A stretch of 64,000 nt of DNA from Macrostomum hystrix (lineage: Eukaryota > Platyhelminthes > Macrostomidae). The DNA is taken from contig CATNEN010000003.1 in assembly GCA_950097015.1 (NCBI GenBank), positions 7,590,001 through 7,654,000 on the forward strand, written 5' to 3'. The position numbers were made by a program, and so were the translations under genes. Positions 33,626-44,984 of this stretch are shown here, piece by piece. The notes below the pieces were generated by a model. It had not been told where the DNA came from. It searched no databases and saw only the letters and a list, made by a program, of their open reading frames with translations. Within the stretch, counting starts at the first letter, position 1; each line of letters starts with the position of its first letter.

Positions 33626-35045
33626 GCCAACTACAACACATCAACCAAGGCAGTGACAACACATCAACCAAGGCAGTGACAACACATCAACCAAGGCAGT
33701 GACAACACATCAACCAAGGCAGTAACAACACATCAACCAAGGCAGTGACAACACATCAACCAAGGCAGTGACAACACATCAACCAAGGCAGTGACAACAC
33801 ATCAACCAAGGCAGTGACAACACATCAACCAAGGCAGTAACAACACATCAACCAAGGCAGTAACAACACATCAACCAAGGCAGTGACAACACATCAACCA
33901 AGGCAGTAACAACACATCAACCAAGGCAGTGACAACACATCAACCAAGGCAGTAACAACACATCAACCAAGGCAGTGACAACACATCAACCAAGGCAGTG
34001 ACAACACATCAACCAAGGCAGTAACAACACATCAACCAAGGCAGTGACAACACATCAACCAAGGCAGTAACAACACATCAACCAAGGCAGTAACAACACA
34101 TCAACCAAGGCAGTAACAACACATCAACCAAGGCAGTAACAACACATCAACCAAGGCAGTGACAACACATCAACCAAGGCAGTAACAACACATCAACCAA
34201 GGCAGTGACAACACATCAACCAAGGCAGTAACAACACATCAACCAAGACAGTGACAACACATCAACCAAGGCAGTGACAACACATCAACCAAGGCAGTAA
34301 CAACACATCAACCAAGGCAGTAACAACACATCAACCAAGGCAGTAACAACACATCAACCAAGGCAGTAACAACACATCAACCAAGGCAGTAACAACACAT
34401 CAACCAAGGCAGTAACAACACATCAACCAAGGCAGTAACAACACATCAACCAAGGCAGTAACAACACATCAACCAAGGCAGTAACAACACATCAACCAAG
34501 GCAGTAACAACACATCAACCAAGGCAGTAAAAACACATCAACCAAGGCAGTAAAAACACATCAACCAAGGCAGTGACAACACATCAACCAAGGCAGTGAC
34601 AACACATCAACCAAGGCAGTGACAACACATCAACCAAGGCAGTAACAACACATCAACCAAGGCAGTAACAACACATCAACCAAGGCAGTAACAACACATC
34701 AACCAAGGCAGTAACAACACATCAACCAAGGCAGTAACAACACATCAACCAAGGCAGTAACAACACATCAACCAAGGCAGTAACAACACATCAACCAAGG
34801 CAGTGACAACACATCAACCAAGGCAGTAACAACACATCAACCAAGGCAGTAACAACACATCAACCAAGGCAGTAACAACACATCAACCAAGGCAGTAACA
34901 ACACATCAACCAAGGCAGTAACAACACATCAACCAAGGCAGTAACAACACATCAACCAAGGCAGTAACAACACATCAACCAAGGCAGTAACAACACATCA
35001 ATCAAGACATTAACAACACATCAATCAAGACATTAACAACACATC
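33626..35045. repeat. 23-bp minisatellite array, left part
   Basis: About 60 copies of TAACAACACATCAACCAAGG plus CAG, with a TGAC/TAAC variant. The last units drift to TCAATCAAGACATTAAC. The array is interrupted by a SINE-B copy and resumes to about 35790. Confidence 0.96.
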
Positions 35046-35626
35046 TATCTATCTTTTTGCAGGGGGGGCCCGGGGCACTTGTCGCACAAGCGACGGAGCG
35101 GCACGCCCCCAGACCGGCGAACTAGGCGCTTAGCGCCCATCGCGCCTCCACTGAGCAGGCACCACACACAGCAGCACAGACCAGCCGGGGAGGGCAGGAG
35201 GCACCCAGAATAGGCAGCAGTGCCCCCCACCCCAAGCCCCACACGCACAGAGCAGACCAAGCCGGGGCGGAAGGCTGATAAGAAATCAGTCCTCAGGGGG
35301 GGCGGGTGATGAGTGTACACTTATCCAATCGCGCTGACGGAAGTCCAGAAAGCGCGCGGCGGTGTACACCCGCCCCCCAGCCACCCCCGCAAGGCCTCAC
35401 GCCCCAGCGCCAACGCACACAACTCACAACGCAGAACAGGCACACAGAAGGTAGGAGCGAAGCTATTATTTCAAGCTTTGATTGCACGAAATATGGTGCA
35501 CCTCCGCCGGTCGCTACTGTCCAAACCCTCCAACAGGTCCCGAAATTAATCGTGACTTGAAGGGAGAATCGAACTAGCGTCCATTGGAGTGCGAGGCAGC
35601 GACGCTAGCCGCTGACCCACTCGCCC
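35046..35626 (-). mobile_element. SINE-B copy inserted in the 23-bp array
   Basis: About 581 bp with the tRNA-like head at the right (AGAATCGAACTAGCGTCC complement of box B, GCTAGCCGCTGACCCACTCG) and tail TATCTATCTTTTTGCAGGGG at the left. TAACAACACATC flanks it on both sides (35034-35045 and 35631-35642), but as this is part of the array unit it is weak as a target-site duplication. Confidence 0.85.
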
Positions 35627-35795
35627 ACACTAACAACACATCAACCAAGACATTAACAACACATCAATCAAGACATTAACAAATCAATCAAGACATTAAC
35701 AACACATCAATCAAGGCAGTAACAAAAGATCAATCAAGACATATTGACAACACACCAATCAAGACATTAAAAGCATATCAAGCAAGACATTCATA
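35627..35795. repeat. 23-bp minisatellite array, right part
   Basis: Degenerate continuation of the same array with TCAATCAAGACATTAACAAC-type units that decay into unique sequence. Confidence 0.85.
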
Positions 35796-36324
35796 ACACT
35801 TTATCCCTTAAAAACAGAACTAAGAATCGCTCCTTGAAATGTTTTAGCAAGCGAGTTTTTATCATTCTGCGTTGCAGAATTTTTCACATATGTTTGTACA
35901 TCAATAATGTTATAATTATTTAATCGAAGATTTTTTAAATTGTATAGACAGTGCCAGATAAAAGTTTTTCAAAAAGTCTAAAATACAGCTAAACTTTTGC
36001 TGTCGACTGTCACAAATGTCAGAGAGTCCGTGCTCAGTTTATCGCTACGTAATAATCATACCAGTCAATAATTGACAGAGTTTAGCTTTAAAATAAATTT
36101 CAATCAACCATTTCTACGAGCCGTATCAATCAATATGGAGTGTTAGTGAAATACATTTGATGTGATGTAGTCTGCTGAGCAGCCTCCAGGCAATATGTGG
36201 AGTCAGCGCTGCCCTAGTGCTGTGGGAGGGCTTGGGAGTAGGAAGTCTGCGGGTACCCGTGCACACTCACCTCCGCTCGCCACTGACTGCGCACTGACTT
36301 CTCAGGTGTGGAATCGTCTAGACT
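35796..36324. other. Unique spacer
   Basis: AT-rich to about 36150, then a GC-richer part up to 36320. No gene recognised. Confidence 0.4.
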
Positions 36325-37132
36325 ATGGAGCTGAGAAGTTTACTTAAGTTTCTGTTGGTAAGGACTCAATTTCACTGGTTTGCGGCTGTGGAAAATGACC
36401 GACTATTTCCTTTGCAGACACCGAATCACAAACCTTCCTCACACCGAATCACAAACCTTCCTCACACCGAATCACCAACCTTCCTCACACCGAATCACCA
36501 ACCTTCCTCACACCGAATCACCAACCTTCCTCACACCGAATCACCAACCTTCCTCACACCGAATCACCAACCTTCCTCACACCGAATCACCAACCTTCCT
36601 CACACCGAATCACAAACCTACCTGACACCGAATCACCAACCTTCCTCACACCGAATCACCAACCTTCCTCACACCGAATCACAAACCTTCCTCACACTGA
36701 ATCACCAACCTTCCTCACACTGAATCACACACCTACCTGACACCGAATCACAAACCTTCCTCACACCGAATCACAAACCTTCCTCACACCGAATCACCAA
36801 CCTTCCTCACACCGAATCACAAACCTTCCTCACACCGAATCACCAACCTTCCTCACACCGAATCACCAACCTTCCTCACACCGAATTACCACAAAATTCG
36901 CAATAACTTTTACAGGTGTGACGTCATTATCTTCCATCTGGAGTACATTCATAATCAACAGGTTTCAACTCTGCATGTACTGGACAGGTATTCCTAACGT
37001 CACAACAAATCCAATAAGTTTTACCTGTAAATCTCCGATTGCTGGTCGTTTCCTGAGTGTTTTCAAAAGGAATCAAGACCTAGATGGTGGCAAACTTTTG
37101 TGAGATCGAAATTTTCGCTGGTAAGATCGAAG
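36325..37132 (+). pseudogene. Plus-strand lectin relative, degenerate
   Basis: A possible start exon near 36325 (MELRSLLKFLLV, then GTAAGG), a 23-bp array, then an exon homologous to exon 3 of the cluster from 36916 (after TTTTACAG). It encodes SSIWSTFIINRFQLCMYWTG and later AGRFLSVFK. Near 37097-37101 the frame is broken: the expected CEIEIFAG before the donor G|GTAAGA is one frame off from the preceding residues, which instead reach TGA. No lectin first-half exon or adjacent PAN exon is found. The start exon is not in the phase of the others. A remnant is more likely than an active gene. Confidence 0.65.
36415..36893. repeat. 23-bp minisatellite
   Basis: About 21 copies of CACCGAATCACCAACCTTCC plus TCA, with CACAAACC variants. 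It lies between the possible start exon and the lectin-like exon. The 132-codon ORF through it is an artefact. Confidence 0.95.
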
Positions 37133-37607
37133 TGTTGGTTTGAACTTCATAAAATAAATATTTATTTTATTTCATAAATATTCATTTCCTTAGATTCGTT
37201 AAACTCTAGTTCCATTTCACATTCTGTTAGTCTTTAACGTTATTTATTAGTTTCGCTGGTTAAACTACTATAAGTAATATATAATTAGCACTGCAGATGA
37301 TTCCCTGTTCAGTACTGGACAACTACCGGCACTCCGATCGCACCTGGATAAAGCGTGCCTCGCCCATTGTAACCTCGGAACCAATAAGCCCGCTGACAAA
37401 GGCGCCCCTTAGAGCAGTATCGTTCAAATATGATTGCTAGAATCGTAGTCAGAATCGCAAAAATAATGGTAGCTAGATCCAAGCCAAAATTACAGCAAGT
37501 TAAAGCTAGGGTCATTGCCAGAATCGTAGCTATAATCGTAGCAAGAATTCTTAGAGAGGAATAATTAAGTAAGAGAATGTCAATCACCTTGAAGAATCAA
37601 TTTCAAT
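37133..37607. other. Spacer with a decayed 12-bp repeat
   Basis: Mostly AT-rich. At 37435-37560 there are scattered TAGAATCGTAG-like words, a degenerate relative of the 12-bp array in the last RIM intron (49.15-50.15 kb). A minus-strand ORF ends near 37309 with a cysteine-containing segment of unknown meaning. Confidence 0.45.
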
Positions 37608-37980
37608 TGGGGTTTGAGCGGCAGAACGGTTAACGTGTTTGCCTCTGGCACCAAGGTCCCTGAGCTCGATTCCGCGGTGAGACCACATTCATTTGGGGGC
37701 GCAGCCGCGGAGAGAAGGCTTGGGGGCTTGTCGTGCAATTTACGCCCTTGAGTGCCAACCTCCAAGGCATGTACTCAGCCTGACGATGAGAAAGTCAGGG
37801 CAGATGTACACACCTGTGTGCGCGTGTGCCTGCGTACGGTATTTGTGTGCGTGTGTGCTCAGGAGTCAGCGAAATGAAAATGAAGTGAATCAATAAAATT
37901 GCCTCCGTATTGGCTGCGGGTCTATTGTCACAAATTGATGTGCCAATGCCCGCAGCCCTCCTGCAATTATTTTTATTAGC
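37608..37980 (+). mobile_element. SINE-C copy
   Basis: Begins GGGGTTTGAGCGGCAGAACG, box B GCTCGATTCCGCGGTGAG, then the full body with CAGCCTGACGATGAGAAAGT and TGCCCGCAGCCCTCCTGCAA, ending in an ATTATTTTTATTA tail. Confidence 0.87.
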
Positions 37981-38555
37981 ACTCCTAATTAGACCATTAA
38001 AACTTCTGCTCGATACTGGCTACTTGAAGTTAAAATAAGTAGCATAGTAAAGACTAAATACCAATTAGTATATTTAAAAATATATTCTGCCATTCAAAAG
38101 TAAAAAGTAAGATTAGTCACATGCAAGGATTCTTTTGTTTACAGCGATTGTTTTAACGCCGGGATAGCAACTTGAAAACCAGGGATACGCAAAAAAGCCT
38201 TGGCCATCCAGTGATCTGAAGCTATAGCATCGTTGCTTTCCCTCTGCGAAGGAAAAGTTGGGCCTTGGAAACCAAGTGAGTGACACAATGCATCGTTTAG
38301 CTAGCATGGTCTTGCCGTATGTCTGTAAGGAAAATTGCTTTTGCTAGCATTCTTTTTCAGACTTTGTGACATGCTAATTGTCTGAGAAGTTGTCAAATGT
38401 GATGCTCTGAACTTTAGTTTGTAGTGAGTAGGCGGCGCTTAATGCTCAAGTATAATAGGATACCTTGCCTCCGTCCAGAACTTTCCTAAAAAAATTAATA
38501 ATTCTTCAGCGCTTTAAGATTATTTTCCATTTTTGTGTTCTAATCGACGAAAAGA
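37981..38555. other. Upstream region of the signal-peptide/PAN gene
   Basis: No clear promoter element. A minus-strand ORF (38113-38307, 64 codons) contains four cysteines and YPWFSSCYPG but has no recognised domain or paralogue in the window. Confidence 0.4.
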
Positions 38556-40333
38556 ATGATTGGATTGAAACTTGACATTGTTGCTATCACGTGTGTGTTG
38601 TGTGCTCTGTGCATGAGCGATGCGGTGGTTGGTAAGTTTGTCCGGTGTTCGAAAGATACGATACCTGTTAGACAGATACGAGACATGTTAGACAGATACG
38701 ATGCCTGTTATACAGATACGATACCTGTTAGACAGATACGAGACCTAGCTGTTAGACAGATACGATGCCTGTTATACAGATACGATACCTGTTAGACAGA
38801 TACGAGACCTAGCTGTTAGACAGATACGATGCCTGTTATACAGATACGATACCTGTTAGACAGATACGAGACCTAGCTGTTAGACAGATACGATGCCTGT
38901 TATACAGATACGATACCTGTTAGACAGATACGAGACCTAGCTGTTAGACAGATACGATGCCTGTTATACAGATACGATACCTGTTAGACAGATACGAGAC
39001 CTAGCTGTTAGACAGATACGATGCCTGTTATACAGATACGATACCTGTTAGACAGATACGAGACCTAGCTGTTAGACAGATACGATGCCTGTTATACAGA
39101 TACGATACCTGTTAGACAGATACGAGACCTAGCTGTTAGACAGATACGATGCCTGTTATACAGATACGATACCTGTTAGACAGATACGAGACCTAGCTGT
39201 TAGACAGATACGATGCCTGTTATACAGATACGATACCTGTTAGACAGATACGAGACCTAGCTGTTAGACAGATACGATGCCTGTTATACAGATACGATAC
39301 TTGTTAGACAGATACGAGACCTAGCTGTTAGACAGATACGATGCCTGTTAGACAGATACGATGCCTGTTAGACAGATACGATACCTGTTAGACAGGAACG
39401 ATACCTGTTAGACAGATACGATACCTGTTAGACAGATACGATACCTGTTAGACAGATACGATACCTGTTAGACAGATACGATACCTGTTAGACAGATACG
39501 ATACCTGTTAGATACATACGATACCTGTTAGACAGATACGATACCTGTTAGAAAGAGACGGTTCCTGTTAGATAAATACGGTACCTGTTAGACAGATACG
39601 ATACCTGTTAGACAGATACGATACCTGTTAGACAGATACGATACCTGTTAGACAGATACGATACCTGTTAGGCAGGAACGATACCCGTTAGACAGATACG
39701 ATACCTGTTAGACAGATACGATACCTGTTAGACAGATACGATACCTGTTAGACAGATACGATACCTGTTAGACAGATACGATACCTGTTAGACAGATACG
39801 ATACCTGTTAGACAGATACGATACCTGTTAGACAGATACGATACCTGTTAGACAGATACGATACCTGTTAGACAGATACGATACCTGTTAGATAGATACG
39901 ATACCTGTTAGATGCATACGATACCTGTTAAAAAGAGACGGTTCCTGTTAGATAAATACGGTACCTGTTAGACAGAGTCAACACCTATTGGATCTAGACA
40001 GATCCGATATATTTTACATGTGTCTTGTGTGAGCCATTAAATTCGAAATTAATTGCAGACATCGTCAAGAATTTCGTCCTTGTTAACTCTGCGCCAACAT
40101 TCGCGTCGACACCAAATAGTGTCCCAATGGTTGGCTGGCCTAGAAAAGTGCGCTGTGAAACTGAGTGCGGAATGAAGTGCGGAAGCGATCTGGAATGCGA
40201 ATACATTGCTTTTCTACCAACCAATTCCAGCTGTTGGCTCTTCAGACTGAATAAAGTTCCCGAGGAATTTAATCCATACTTCTCCGCGCCTCAAAGTGGA
40301 ATCAAATTTTTGCAGGTAACTAAACGGCAGTGA
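38556..40333 (+). CDS. Small secreted PAN-domain protein (lectin-less relative)
   Basis: Two plus-strand exons, 38556-38631 and 40059-40333, would give 116 residues. Exon 1 is a signal peptide (MIGLKLDIVAITCVLCALC) ending phase 1 at G|GTAAGT. The last exon follows ATTGCAG and encodes a PAN-like domain: RCETECGMKC, LECEYIAFLP, SSCWLFRL and GIKFLQV, ending KRQ. This matches exons 1 and 4 of the lectin family, but no lectin exons lie between; the 1.43-kb intron is nearly all 20-bp array. A possible poly(A) signal AATAAA is at 40485-40490. Either a naturally reduced gene or a deletion derivative. The open frames argue that it may still be expressed. Confidence 0.7.
38655..39978. repeat. 20-bp minisatellite with 64-bp higher-order start
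   Basis: Units of GATACGATACCTGTTAGACA. The first about 700 bp form nine copies of a 64-bp trimer (24+20+20, with GAGACCTAGC and TTATACA variants); the rest are simple 20-bp units. In sense orientation the core ACCTGTTAGACAG matches the intron-3 arrays of lectin copies 2 and 3. Confidence 0.96.
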
Positions 40334-41225
40334 TTTTTCATCGGATCCAAGCTGAAAGTTGTCGAGGTTTTTACAAATTTAACTGTCAAATATTTTTCTA
40401 CATTCTTCTATCAATATTCTTCTGATTTATAGCTAAAGAAACACAAATTTATCTTACACTATTACTATCTCTGTTAAGTTATCAAATAAAACGTTGCCTT
40501 TTTCGTCCTGTGCCTTGTTTTTGAATATTTTCTTTACTTTTATGACTTTAAGATCCAAAAAATTTGCATCTAAACATTCAAATAAACCGAGTTAATATTA
40601 CCGGAACTTTTTTTGTTTCATTATTTTTTACACTGCAGTTACATCTACTTCAACATGAGTCGGAACTTTAAGAGTTGTCACAAAAATCTGAGAATATTGT
40701 GTACGCAGTTTTATCTAGGTCAGGTTTTTTAAAACATACATTTACATTTACGTAAAGCAATTCTTCTGTTTATTAATTGAACTGCGGTGAACTGACAGCC
40801 AATCAGAATAAATGAAGGAGACGATAGATTCTTCTAAAAAATTGGGGGTTTGAAATTGGTCGCTGAGGGCCCAAGAAGGCTTGACAGGGTGTGATGTGGG
40901 TTAGGGGGTAAGAAATTCTAGCCAAGAACGCTTATTTTTATTTTCACTCGCATAAACCCCACAGCCAATCAAATTCATTAGAGGAGCATAGTCTCTTTGT
41001 GATTTTTTCTAACCCCCAAACCTCCTCAAGGGCAGACCAATCAAAATTGATGCATAATGTTCTACATAAAATTATTTGACCAACTGAGAGGTTTTATAAA
41101 AACACACTGCAAGGTCTCTGAAAAGACGAGAGAACTACTAAGGCTTGTAAAGAAAACGGCGACCAAATTAGTTTAGGCAAAATCTGATTGAGTGATAAGT
41201 CAGCGGCAGCATAGACAGCCAAGAA
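40334..41225. other. 3' flank of PAN gene and promoter region of VWA gene
   Basis: Contains the AATAAA at 40485-40490 and unique AT-rich DNA. A TATA-like TATAAAAA lies at 41095-41102. Confidence 0.55.
41095..41102 (+). promoter_or_regulatory. TATA-like box of the VWA gene
   Basis: TATAAAAA about 125 bp before the ATG at 41226. A start site about 30 bp downstream would leave a 5' UTR of roughly 100 nt. Position fits, but TATA words are common in AT-rich DNA. Confidence 0.4.
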
Positions 41226-44200
41226 ATGTGGCAAATCATTTGTCTAGCCCTAGGTCTAACTAGCCTAGCAAGCGGTTTCGATGTATCTGGCCCTGCGCTC
41301 TACGATGACGTGGCTGCGAAGTACATGCCGCTAGAAAAGTGGCTAAACGAAGGCGACAGGCGAGCGTGTTTGTCAGACGCCCGCGCCGATCTATTGTTCG
41401 CTGTCGACGGCTCCGAATCTGTTAGCCTGATCGACTTTCATCTGGTAGTCAAGAGCGTTCTCATTGACACAATCAGCCGATTGGAAATCGGTGAGAATTT
41501 CATTCAGGCCGGCGTACTGGTGTTTAGTTCTCAGGTTGCCCAGACTATTCCCATTGGAAAGTATGCAAATAAATTGGAGCTACTGCGAGCCGTCTCTCTG
41601 CTCTCCTACGATGGCGGCTACACATCGATCGACTCGGCTGTTGAAGGCTGCATCGCTGAGCTGAGCAGACGGCAGGCGGATTTAGCTGTCAGCAACAAAA
41701 ACACCAATGGCACGGGAAGCGGTGAGCGGAAGCGCATCGTTGTCTTCGTGACAGACGGTCGTCACACTGGCGGCTTCAGCGTCTACATGCACGACCTGTT
41801 GGCACAGCTGCATCGACGCGTGACGGCTGTCATCTCTTTGGGTCTGCAGAACTCAGACGAGACAATGCTGAAAGAGTTGGCCAGCGATTCTGGTCAAGTC
41901 TTCGGCCCAACTGCCTATCCGGATTATCAGACAGCTCTGTACAGCCTGCTCAACATGCGCTGCTCGGCTACTTGCTACAAATATGAGCAGCAGGAGACTG
42001 GCGCCAACAAAGTCATCGCCACCTTGGTGCAGTATGTCAACTATCTCATTAGCAACTTCGCCTCGTACCGCAAGCAGCAGATGTCTCTAGTGGAGTACAC
42101 TCGCACTGTCAACCAGTCTGTTGTTAGCCTGGAAGTCGACATCGACCGGAACTGCAACATCGAGGACAATGGTCTGCTCCGACGCATCATCACCCTGCAG
42201 GACAGCATCCGCACTGAGACCAACGGCACCGGCTTCTCTGGCTCCACCATCGACGCCTACGCCAGCGAGATGATACGCCGTGTTGGCGAGCTGCAGAAGA
42301 CCACATTCAATCAGGTTCAGTCGCTGGCCACGGAGAAGACCAAACTTTCCGGCCTGGAACTTCAGGAGGAACGTCTAAAGGCAGACTTTCAGGTACGTTG
42401 ATGGGGTCAAATGGTGACTTATTTGCAAGATTTATTATTTAACATACTCGCAGGTGATTCTCAGCTAGCAAGCATACAGAGGACACGTAGGACAAAAATA
42501 GTATTCTAAGACGAAATCCCATATTTAAAAATCGTAGATTCTTTGAAACTCCCAGATTCTTGAAAGGTTCTTCAATACAATAAGTCAGAATCCCATAGTT
42601 AATTCCATAACCTTAGTTACCACCGCTATAATCATAAAACTTTAACCTTCCGCAGACCCGACTGAGCAGCAAAATGTCGGTGCGCAAAGCCCAAGAGGAG
42701 AGCCTCGCTGCCCTGGAGGCCCGCATCGAGACCTACCGCAACGAGATTCTCAGCGTCACCGAGTCGATTTACCGCTTCACAAACGTAACCACCGAGCTCA
42801 GCAGCCGCCTGACTCGTCAGGAAGCCATCTACATCAGCAGGCAGAACCAGCTGAACAGTTTGAATGAGCAGAGCGCTATGCTCAGCTCCGTACTTCGCGG
42901 CGGCAGTAAACACCTGGTCGAGATCTCCAACAAGCTGGCCCAGTGCGAGTCGCATATGCGCTACGGCAGCACGGTTCTGTTCGCCATTCGCTGCGGCTCC
43001 GGTGCAAAATTCGAGTCACTGTTCAGCAGAAATGACACCAGCTTTAGCCAGGCTTCAGCCTTTGAAGGCCTAGACTCGCGCCATGCGGACACCTCCGTGT
43101 TCAAGAGCACCTTCATGCGCCGAATCCACTCCGTTGGCTATTTTGGCAGTGTCACCTGGCAGTTCTTGGACGCCAATCAAACCCAGATCGGATACCTGAC
43201 AATGGACACTAGCCGGTCAGAGCTCAGCAGCCTGTTTGCTCGCTCCCGCGTTGTTGAAAGCTTTCCCTGGGTGGCTTCGTACGTGAACTCCATATACAGT
43301 GCCAACCTGGACCAGTTCCGGCTGCATGCGGGCTCCGAGTTCCAGTTGTTTTATGGCACCCTCGAGCGATACCAGATCACTGGCAGCTGCTCGGATCTGA
43401 TCGGCGTCTTCCTAGTCCTCGGCGCTCCTCACCGCTGCTACCCGGAAGCCACAGCCTTTCCCCAGGTGTACGTGTCTACTTCGCCATTCGGCGGCGCTTT
43501 GTCTCACCCGGTCTCCGAGCTACGTCTGGCCACCAACCGACTGCCCGACGATCGACCCAAGCCAACTGACAGCATCACCGCCGACGAGCAGCTCAGTGAG
43601 GTGCTGCTCTTCGCCAAGGCCGGAGCCGGCTATCTGCACTCGCTGCTGCTCACGAGCCGATTCACTCCGGCCGCCATGCTTGCCGATGTTGACGATCTCA
43701 GCCAGCTGGCCAGACACTACAAGAGCTCGCTGCTGTCTGGCTTGAATCTGGACAGCTACCGGGCTATCAAGCTGGAACTGTTCGATGCCAAAGGTCGAGT
43801 TCTGGCCGCTCTACGCTTTAAAGGGCCGTTTTCTAGTAACATTGGTAATGCCAGCGACGGATCCGAATTTGTTCCAATGGGATGGGAGTGGTTCCAGGTA
43901 AGAATCAAACGGTCAATCTTCCGAAATTCTGTCTTAGCAGTTAAAAGCTATTTTTCCTCCTGACATACCCCACTGCCTATTCACGATGGCTCCCAATCCA
44001 AGTGACCGATTCTCGTAAAAGTCCACCATATGGATCGAAATTTTCCGATCTAAAATTTATTAGATCCTCAGTCCCAGATCATCTTCATCTGTTTTAACCT
44101 CAATCCAACAGGCCAAATACGTGGACACCGCTGAGCCGTTTGATGTCGCCCAGTTGCGCAATGCCAGCTTCGAGTTTTACAACGGCGTGGAATTCTTTGC

Positions 44201-44429
44201 CATCGGCCAGCAGCTGGCTGAAACTGACTGCAGCCGGAGGCACTATTTCTTGACCCTGATTGACGGCGCCAGCCCGTGCCAGTGCTTCGCCAAGGCTGGT
44301 CTGCCACCGGCCATCTACTTTGCTAACGAGCTTCGTTCGACCAACTGCAACAAACTGGCAGCTGCCGACAGTCTTCGTCTCACTGGCGAGCTGCTGCGTC
44401 CTCAGCGGACCCTTGCCGCACCGGCCTAA
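41226..44429 (+). CDS. Secreted von Willebrand factor A-domain protein
   Basis: Three exons: 41226-42392, 42656-43897 and 44112-44429, joined by phase-0 GT-AG introns; 908 residues. Residues 1-18 are a signal peptide (MWQIICLALGLTSLASGF). A VWA domain follows at about 50-245: LLFAVDGSESVSL carries the metal-binding DxSxS (61-65), YDGGYTSIDSA supplies the threonine, and VVFVTDGRHTGG the later aspartate, so the MIDAS looks complete. Next come cysteines (MRCSATCYK) and a long glutamine/glutamate-rich, probably coiled-coil region at about 270-480. The C-terminal half has several cysteines (CSRRHYF, PCQCFAK) but no domain I recognise. Family knowledge suggests an extracellular adhesion or matrix role. 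Coding DNA is GC-richer than the flanks. Confidence 0.9.
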
Positions 44430-44499
44430 TTCAAACTTTAGTTTCTTTCGCTGATCTGTTTGATTTTTCTATAAACTCTTACTAGAAGATTAGGAGATT

Positions 44500-44745
44500 C
44501 TTAGAAACTCTTCGGTTCTTAGAAATTCTACGAATCTTAAAAACTCTGCGGTTCTTAGAAACTCTACGGTTCTTAGAAACTCTACGGTTCTTAGAAACTC
44601 TACGGTTCTTAGAAACTCTACGGTTCTTAGAAACTCTACGGTTCTTAGAAACTCTACGGTTCTTAGAAACTCTACGGTTCTTAGAAACTCTACGGTTCTT
44701 AGAAAATCTTTCTTAGAAACTCTACGGTTCTTAGAAACTCCAAGA
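44500..44745. repeat. 18-bp minisatellite in the 3' flank of the VWA gene
   Basis: About 12 copies of TTCTTAGAAACTCTACGG begin about 70 bp after the stop codon, with an AATAAA at 44789-44794 beyond them. If that signal is used, the array is part of the 3' UTR. Confidence 0.9.
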
Positions 44746-44984
44746 TTTTTTGAAACTCGAAACTTTATTTCTAAAAATAAGAAAACGAAATAAAAAACGT
44801 TTCTTTTTTGTTAGACCAATGCTTATAATCTTGAAACTATAAAACCGTCTTATCGTTTTCATTGTGTTCTGCCAAATCTTGTCATGCAAGTAGCAGCGAA
44901 GCATATTTTTACTTACCATAAATAGTTCAAGTTTACGATTCTTAGAAATATAAAAATTAAAAGCATAAGTGGAATGGCAGCAAG

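Noticed and set aside
37309-37587. 92-codon minus-strand ORF
   Set aside because: Part of it is a decayed 12-bp repeat. The cysteine-containing end has no paralogue or recognised domain.
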